64,000 bases of DNA from assembly GCA_030531505.1 (NCBI GenBank), contig JAUNNH010000006.1:38733-102732 (forward strand), given 5' to 3'. The DNA comes from Eubacteriales bacterium. Its GTDB lineage: Bacteria > Bacillota > Clostridia > Oscillospirales > Oscillospiraceae. Positions 60,580 through 64,000 of this stretch are shown here, piece after piece; the first letter of the stretch is position 1; each line of letters begins with the position of its first letter. Under the pieces are notes generated by a model. The model worked only from the letters and a program-made list of their open reading frames with translations, was not told the origin of the DNA and made no database searches. A program made the position numbers and the translations under genes.

Positions 60580-61728
60580 GTGAAACATGTTCTTTTTTCG
60601 CGCAAAACGCTCTCGCAGGTCCTCAGCATGCTGATGGTGCTCATCCTGTTCTGCTCGATCCTGCCCATTGCCTCGGCCGAGGAGTCGGTGCTGCAGCCCG
60701 GCGGGCCGGTGACCGTGGACGGCGTTGAGCTTCCGAGCGGCGCGTTCCGCCTGAATGAGCTCCCCTATGCCCGACTCTCAGAGATCACGGATGCACTCGG
60801 CGTCCCGCTTGAACATGAAGGTGACGCTTTCGGCTTTGACTGGCGCAAAGATCATGTCTCTCTTGCAAGCGGGAGCGCTGCTCTCCGCTATCTTGAAGAC
60901 GATCACACGCTCGCGGCGGATACTGTTCCGTACGAGGATGGGACTGACCTGCTTGTGCCGATCGAGTCCTTCTGCGAAGGCGTGCAGATCGGTTATCTCT
61001 ACGACGAGAAGTACGATCACATCTACTGCACGCCGGCCGCCGGGAACTGGGAGGTCCCGGAAGGCTACAACGTGCCGGTCATGATGTACCACTCCGTGAG
61101 CCACGGCTGGCCCAACTCCAGCATCTGCGTGACGCCCCAGACTCTGGAGCACCACTTCCGCTACCTGCTCGAACACGGCTACACGCCAATCTGGTTCGAA
61201 GACCTCGAACACGTCGAGGACTATGAAAAGCCGGTTATCCTGACCTTCGACGACGGCTGGCAGAACAACTACACCAATCTCCTGCCGCTGGTCAAGAAGT
61301 ATCAGGTGAAGGTGACGATCTTTGCCGTGTGCCGCTACCTGGAGAAGAAGGGCGGCAACCACATGACCAAGGCCGAGGCGCTCGAGATGTACGAGTGCGG
61401 CTATGTCTCCTTCCAGAGCCACATGTATAAGCACGTGGACCTGCGCCTCTACTCCCCTGAGCAGCAGGAGAAGCAGATGAAGCGCTCTCGCCTCTATCTG
61501 ACGCGGCTCTTCGGCAAGGAACCCTGCGCCATGAGCTATCCCTATGGCGGAAGCAACAAGGACATCGAAGCTCTCGCCCGGGAGTACTACCACTTCGCGG
61601 TGAAGATGGATCGAAGCCGCCCCTACAACACCAGCGAGGACCCGGTGCTGATCTACCGTTTCTTCCCGCACAAGAACACGCCCATGCGCCAGTACAAGAG
61701 CTGGCTCAAATCGGCCTTCCCCGACTGA
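60580..61728 (+). CDS. Secreted polysaccharide deacetylase (NodB/CE4)
   Basis: A 382-residue exported enzyme that removes acetyl groups from a wall polysaccharide. The signal peptide runs to about residue 33 (LPIASA). A beta-rich region of about 110 residues resembling a copper-amine-oxidase-type N domain follows. The NodB domain has VMMYHSVS (motif with first His), LTFDDGWQNNY (catalytic and metal Asp), SHMYKHVD (H-x3-H metal ligands) and SYPYGGSNKDI. The GTG at 60580 is supported by GTGAGG nine bases upstream. Single gene, with its own promoter and terminator. Confidence 0.9.
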   Translation: MKHVLFSRKTLSQVLSMLMVLILFCSILPIASAEESVLQPGGPVTVDGVELPSGAFRLNELPYARLSEITDALGVPLEHEGDAFGFDWRKDHVSLASGSAALRYLEDDHTLAADTVPYEDGTDLLVPIESFCEGVQIGYLYDEKYDHIYCTPAAGNWEVPEGYNVPVMMYHSVSHGWPNSSICVTPQTLEHHFRYLLEHGYTPIWFEDLEHVEDYEKPVILTFDDGWQNNYTNLLPLVKKYQVKVTIFAVCRYLEKKGGNHMTKAEALEMYECGYVSFQSHMYKHVDLRLYSPEQQEKQMKRSRLYLTRLFGKEPCAMSYPYGGSNKDIEALAREYYHFAVKMDRSRPYNTSEDPVLIYRFFPHKNTPMRQYKSWLKSAFPD

Positions 61729-61745
61729 GCCGTTTTACAGGCAGC

Positions 61746-61780
61746 AAAAAAGGACTGTGGCTATTGCCACAGTCCTTTTT
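61746..61780. terminator. Bidirectional terminator after the deacetylase and rplQ
   Basis: AAAAAGGACTGTGGC (61747-61761) pairs with its reverse complement (61766-61780) around TATT, with A and T runs on both sides. It ends the deacetylase transcript and the ribosomal operon on the minus strand. Confidence 0.9.
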
Positions 61781-61790
61781 CTTATACGGT

Positions 61791-62132
61791 TCAGATCAGC
61801 TCGATGACCGCGACCTCGGCGGCGTCGCCGCGGCGAACGCCAACGCGGGTGATGCGGGTGTAGCCGCCGTTGCGGTCGGCATACTTCTTCGCGAGCTCAT
61901 CCTTGACCTTCTTGGCCACGTCCTCGCGGGTGATGAAGCTGAGCATCTGACGATAGGAAGCCAGATCCGCAGCCTTGCCAAGAGTGATCATTTTCTCGGC
62001 CATGGGGGCGATCTCCTTGCAGCGGGAGACAGTGGTCTCCATACGGCCCTTGTCGAGCAGGTCGGTCACCTGCTGACGCAGCATCGCCATACGCTGATCG
62101 GTGGTCTTTCCGAGCTTTCTTGTTCCGGGCAT
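61791..62132 (-). CDS. rplQ: 50S ribosomal protein L17
   Basis: A 113-residue protein starting MPGTRKLGKTTDQRMAMLRQ and containing TTVSRCKEIAPMAEKMITLG, both typical of bacterial L17. It is the last gene of the alpha operon, 14 bases after rpoA, and is followed by a strong terminator. Confidence 0.97.
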   Translation of the reverse strand: MPGTRKLGKTTDQRMAMLRQQVTDLLDKGRMETTVSRCKEIAPMAEKMITLGKAADLASYRQMLSFITREDVAKKVKDELAKKYADRNGGYTRITRVGVRRGDAAEVAVIELI

Positions 62133-62146
62133 AGTAGCATTTCCTC

Positions 62147-63100
62147 CTATTGCTGGTTGTCCTCGTCTGCCAGAGACAAGCCCATCATCGTCAGCTTATG
62201 CTCGACTTCTTCCAGGGACTTGCGGCCGAGGTTGCGGACCTTGATCATCTCTTCCTGCGTCTTGCTGACCAGGTCCTCGACAGTATTGATATTCGCACGC
62301 TTGAGGCAGTTGAAGCTTCTGACGGACAGGTCGAGCTCTTCGATAGTCATCTTGAGCACGGTGTCCGGCTCTTTCTCGACCTTCTCGACGACCGTGGAGC
62401 TGTTGGCCACGTTCTCGGAGAGATCGGTGAAGAGCGTAAAGTGATCGCAGAGGATCTTGGCCCCGAGAGACACGGCGTCACGGGAGCTCATGGTCTTGTT
62501 GGTCCAGACCTCCAGCGTCAGCTTGTCATAGTCGGTCTGGTTGCCCACACGCGTGTTCTCCACGGTGTAGTTGACCTTCAGGACCGGGGTATAGATGGAG
62601 TCGACGGGAATAGTCCCGATCGCCATCTGCGGGTTCTTGTTCTTCTCGGCGGATACATAGCCTCTGCCGTGGTCCAGAACGAGCTCCATATTCAGAGCGC
62701 CGTCCGGGCCGAGCGTAGCGATCGGCTGCTCCGGATTCAAGATCTCCACCTCCGCATCGGGCTTGATGTCACCGGCGGTGACGACGCCCTCGCCGGCGGC
62801 CTCGATGTAGACGGTCTTGGGACCGGTGGAGTTGAGACGGGCAATGATGCTCTTGACGTTCAAAACGATCTCGGTGACGTCTTCCTTGACGCCGGGGATC
62901 GTGGAAAACTCATGCTGTACACCGGCGATCTTGATGCTGGTGCAGGCAGAGCCGGGAAGAGAGGACAGGAGTACCCTACGCAGAGAGTTGCCAAGTGTGG
63001 TGCCGTAGCCGCGTTCCAGGGGCTCGATGATGAACTTGCCATACGACGGGTCGGCCTGGGTTTCGATGCATTCGATGCGCGGCTTTTTGATTTCGATCAT
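62147..63100 (-). CDS. rpoA: DNA-directed RNA polymerase subunit alpha
   Basis: A 317-residue alpha subunit. The N-terminal dimerisation domain has [20 protein letters not shown] and [16 protein letters not shown]; after a linker the C-terminal domain has [20 protein letters not shown] and [16 protein letters not shown], which contact UP elements and activators. Position between rpsD and rplQ is the usual Gram-positive order. Confidence 0.98.
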   Translation of the reverse strand: MIEIKKPRIECIETQADPSYGKFIIEPLERGYGTTLGNSLRRVLLSSLPGSACTSIKIAGVQHEFSTIPGVKEDVTEIVLNVKSIIARLNSTGPKTVYIEAAGEGVVTAGDIKPDAEVEILNPEQPIATLGPDGALNMELVLDHGRGYVSAEKNKNPQMAIGTIPVDSIYTPVLKVNYTVENTRVGNQTDYDKLTLEVWTNKTMSSRDAVSLGAKILCDHFTLFTDLSENVANSSTVVEKVEKEPDTVLKMTIEELDLSVRSFNCLKRANINTVEDLVSKTQEEMIKVRNLGRKSLEEVEHKLTMMGLSLADEDNQQ

Positions 63101-63183
63101 ATAGTTGCAGTACCCTCCTTACAGTCTTTGCACGGTCGGGCCGTGCGCGGTGTTTCAGCTTACCAATTGATGAGGGTCTCTTT

Positions 63184-63783
63184 TTACTTGGAGTACAACT
63201 CGACGATGAGGTGCTCTTCCACCGGGAAATCGACGTCCTCTCTCGTGGGGGCAGCGACGACCTTGCCGATCATGTTCTGGGCGTCGAACTCGAGCCACTT
63301 GGGAATGACGTGGTAGGCATTGGCCTCAAGATTCATCTTGAAGCGCTCGATGCTGCGGCTGCTCTCCTTGATCTCAATCACCATGCCGGGCTTGACCTGA
63401 TAGCTGGGGATGTTGACCTTGCGGCCGTTGACGGTGAAGTGACCGTGGTTGACCATCTGACGGGCTTCGCGGCGGGTAGCGGCGTAGCCGAGACGGAACA
63501 CGACGTTATCCAGACGGCTCTCGAGCTGAATGAGCAGGTTGTCGCCGGCCTTGCCGGGCATACGGACGGCCTTCTCATAGTAGCCGCGGAACTGCTTCTC
63601 CAGAACGCCGTAGACAAACTTGACCTTCTGCTTCTCCTGCAGCTGGCCGGCGTACTCGGACTTTTTGCGGCGGGTCTGCGTGTTGCTGTTGCGGGTGGTC
63701 TCCTTCTTGTAATAGCCCATTGCGGCGGGGCTGATGCCCAGAGCCTTGGCGTGCTTCGCAATCGGCTGTCTGTTTTTAGCCAT
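63184..63783 (-). CDS. rpsD: 30S ribosomal protein S4
   Basis: A 199-residue S4 of the zinc-free type. Typical blocks are [40 protein letters not shown] and [20 protein letters not shown] (the S4 RNA-binding domain). S4 usually represses its own operon by binding the message. An 83-base gap without a gene separates it from rpoA. Confidence 0.97.
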   Translation of the reverse strand: MAKNRQPIAKHAKALGISPAAMGYYKKETTRNSNTQTRRKKSEYAGQLQEKQKVKFVYGVLEKQFRGYYEKAVRMPGKAGDNLLIQLESRLDNVVFRLGYAATRREARQMVNHGHFTVNGRKVNIPSYQVKPGMVIEIKESSRSIERFKMNLEANAYHVIPKWLEFDAQNMIGKVVAAPTREDVDFPVEEHLIVELYSK

Positions 63784-63803
63784 AACAGTCTATCCTCCCT
63801 TCC

Positions 63804-64000
63804 TTATACGCGACGACGTTTCGGAGGACGGCAGCCATTGTGAGGAATGGGGGTAACGTCCTTGATCATCGTGACTTCGAGACCGGCGGTCTGCAGCGCG
63901 CGGATCGCAGCCTCACGACCGGAGCCGGGGCCCTTGACAAAGACCTCGACGGTCTTCAGGCCGTGCTCCATGGCCGCCTTCGCGGCAGTCTCAGCGGCGG
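63804..64000 (-). CDS. rpsK: 30S ribosomal protein S11 (partial)
   Basis: The window holds the last 64 codons plus stop. The reading [20 protein letters not shown] and [20 protein letters not shown] followed by RRV is the S11 C-terminus. The N-terminal half lies beyond the end of the window. Confidence 0.95.
   Translation of the reverse strand, partial: AAETAAKAAMEHGLKTVEVFVKGPGSGREAAIRALQTAGLEVTMIKDVTPIPHNGCRPPKRRRV

Overview
The window looks like the chromosome of a GC-rich, anaerobic, Gram-positive member of the Clostridia, most likely an Oscillospiraceae-type gut bacterium. This is inferred from the iscR-iscS-iscU set, the rpsK-rpsD-rpoA-rplQ order, many lipoproteins with Ala/Pro/Thr linkers, Fe-dependent alcohol dehydrogenase, AraC-regulated sugar genes and paired large serine recombinases. 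No rRNA gene and no CRISPR array is seen.

Layout. 1-18.3 kb is ordinary chromosome: a VanX-like peptidase, an amino-acid ABC transporter operon that ends in a DapF-fold racemase, the Fe-S assembly operon, rsmI with a methyltransferase, a three-gene envelope operon (anchored protein, NAGPA-type protein, Lgt-like protein), an FAD oxidoreductase, and two divergent repeat-rich lipoproteins. 18.4-33.4 kb is a rearranged accessory region. It holds two inverted copies of a 210-bp element made of six consecutive hairpins, a lipase, KDG kinase, an alcohol dehydrogenase next to a chimeric gene scar, a three-domain lipoprotein (HAD, DUF3089, PheC-like), a broken glycosidase with its AraC regulator, and a thiol-redox cluster built around a 935-residue 4Fe-4S/thioredoxin fusion. 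The redox cluster lies between 43-bp direct repeats.

33.4-48.2 kb is a metal-uptake island. It has a FecBCD-type operon with two methyltransferases, a Nik/Dpp-type operon with a methyltransferase, a HypB/CobW-like GTPase, an orphan ABC ATPase and a DUF364 protein, and a divergent deacylase-methyltransferase pair. Promoters across this island share one architecture: a CCCCC(C)GGGGG(G) tract sits one base upstream of the -35 box. This resembles operators of the CsoR/RcnR metal-sensor family. Two of these promoters drive short, terminator-ended transcripts that begin with the same 11 bases.

48.4-60.3 kb is mobile. It contains an approximately 9-kb element with a small conserved ORF, an excisionase-like HTH protein, a P4-type primase-helicase followed directly by 12 copies of GGTAGCAG around an A-rich tract (a probable origin), a P27 small terminase, an HK97 capsid protein and two overlapping serine recombinases. 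There is no large terminase, portal or tail gene, so this looks like a minimal phage satellite. Next to it is an Abi_2 gene preceded by a small structured RNA with its own consensus promoter (AbiF-like arrangement), then tRNA-Leu(TAA). The window ends with a polysaccharide deacetylase and the ribosomal genes rplQ, rpoA, rpsD and a partial rpsK on the minus strand.

All functional calls are from reading motifs and context; no database search was run.
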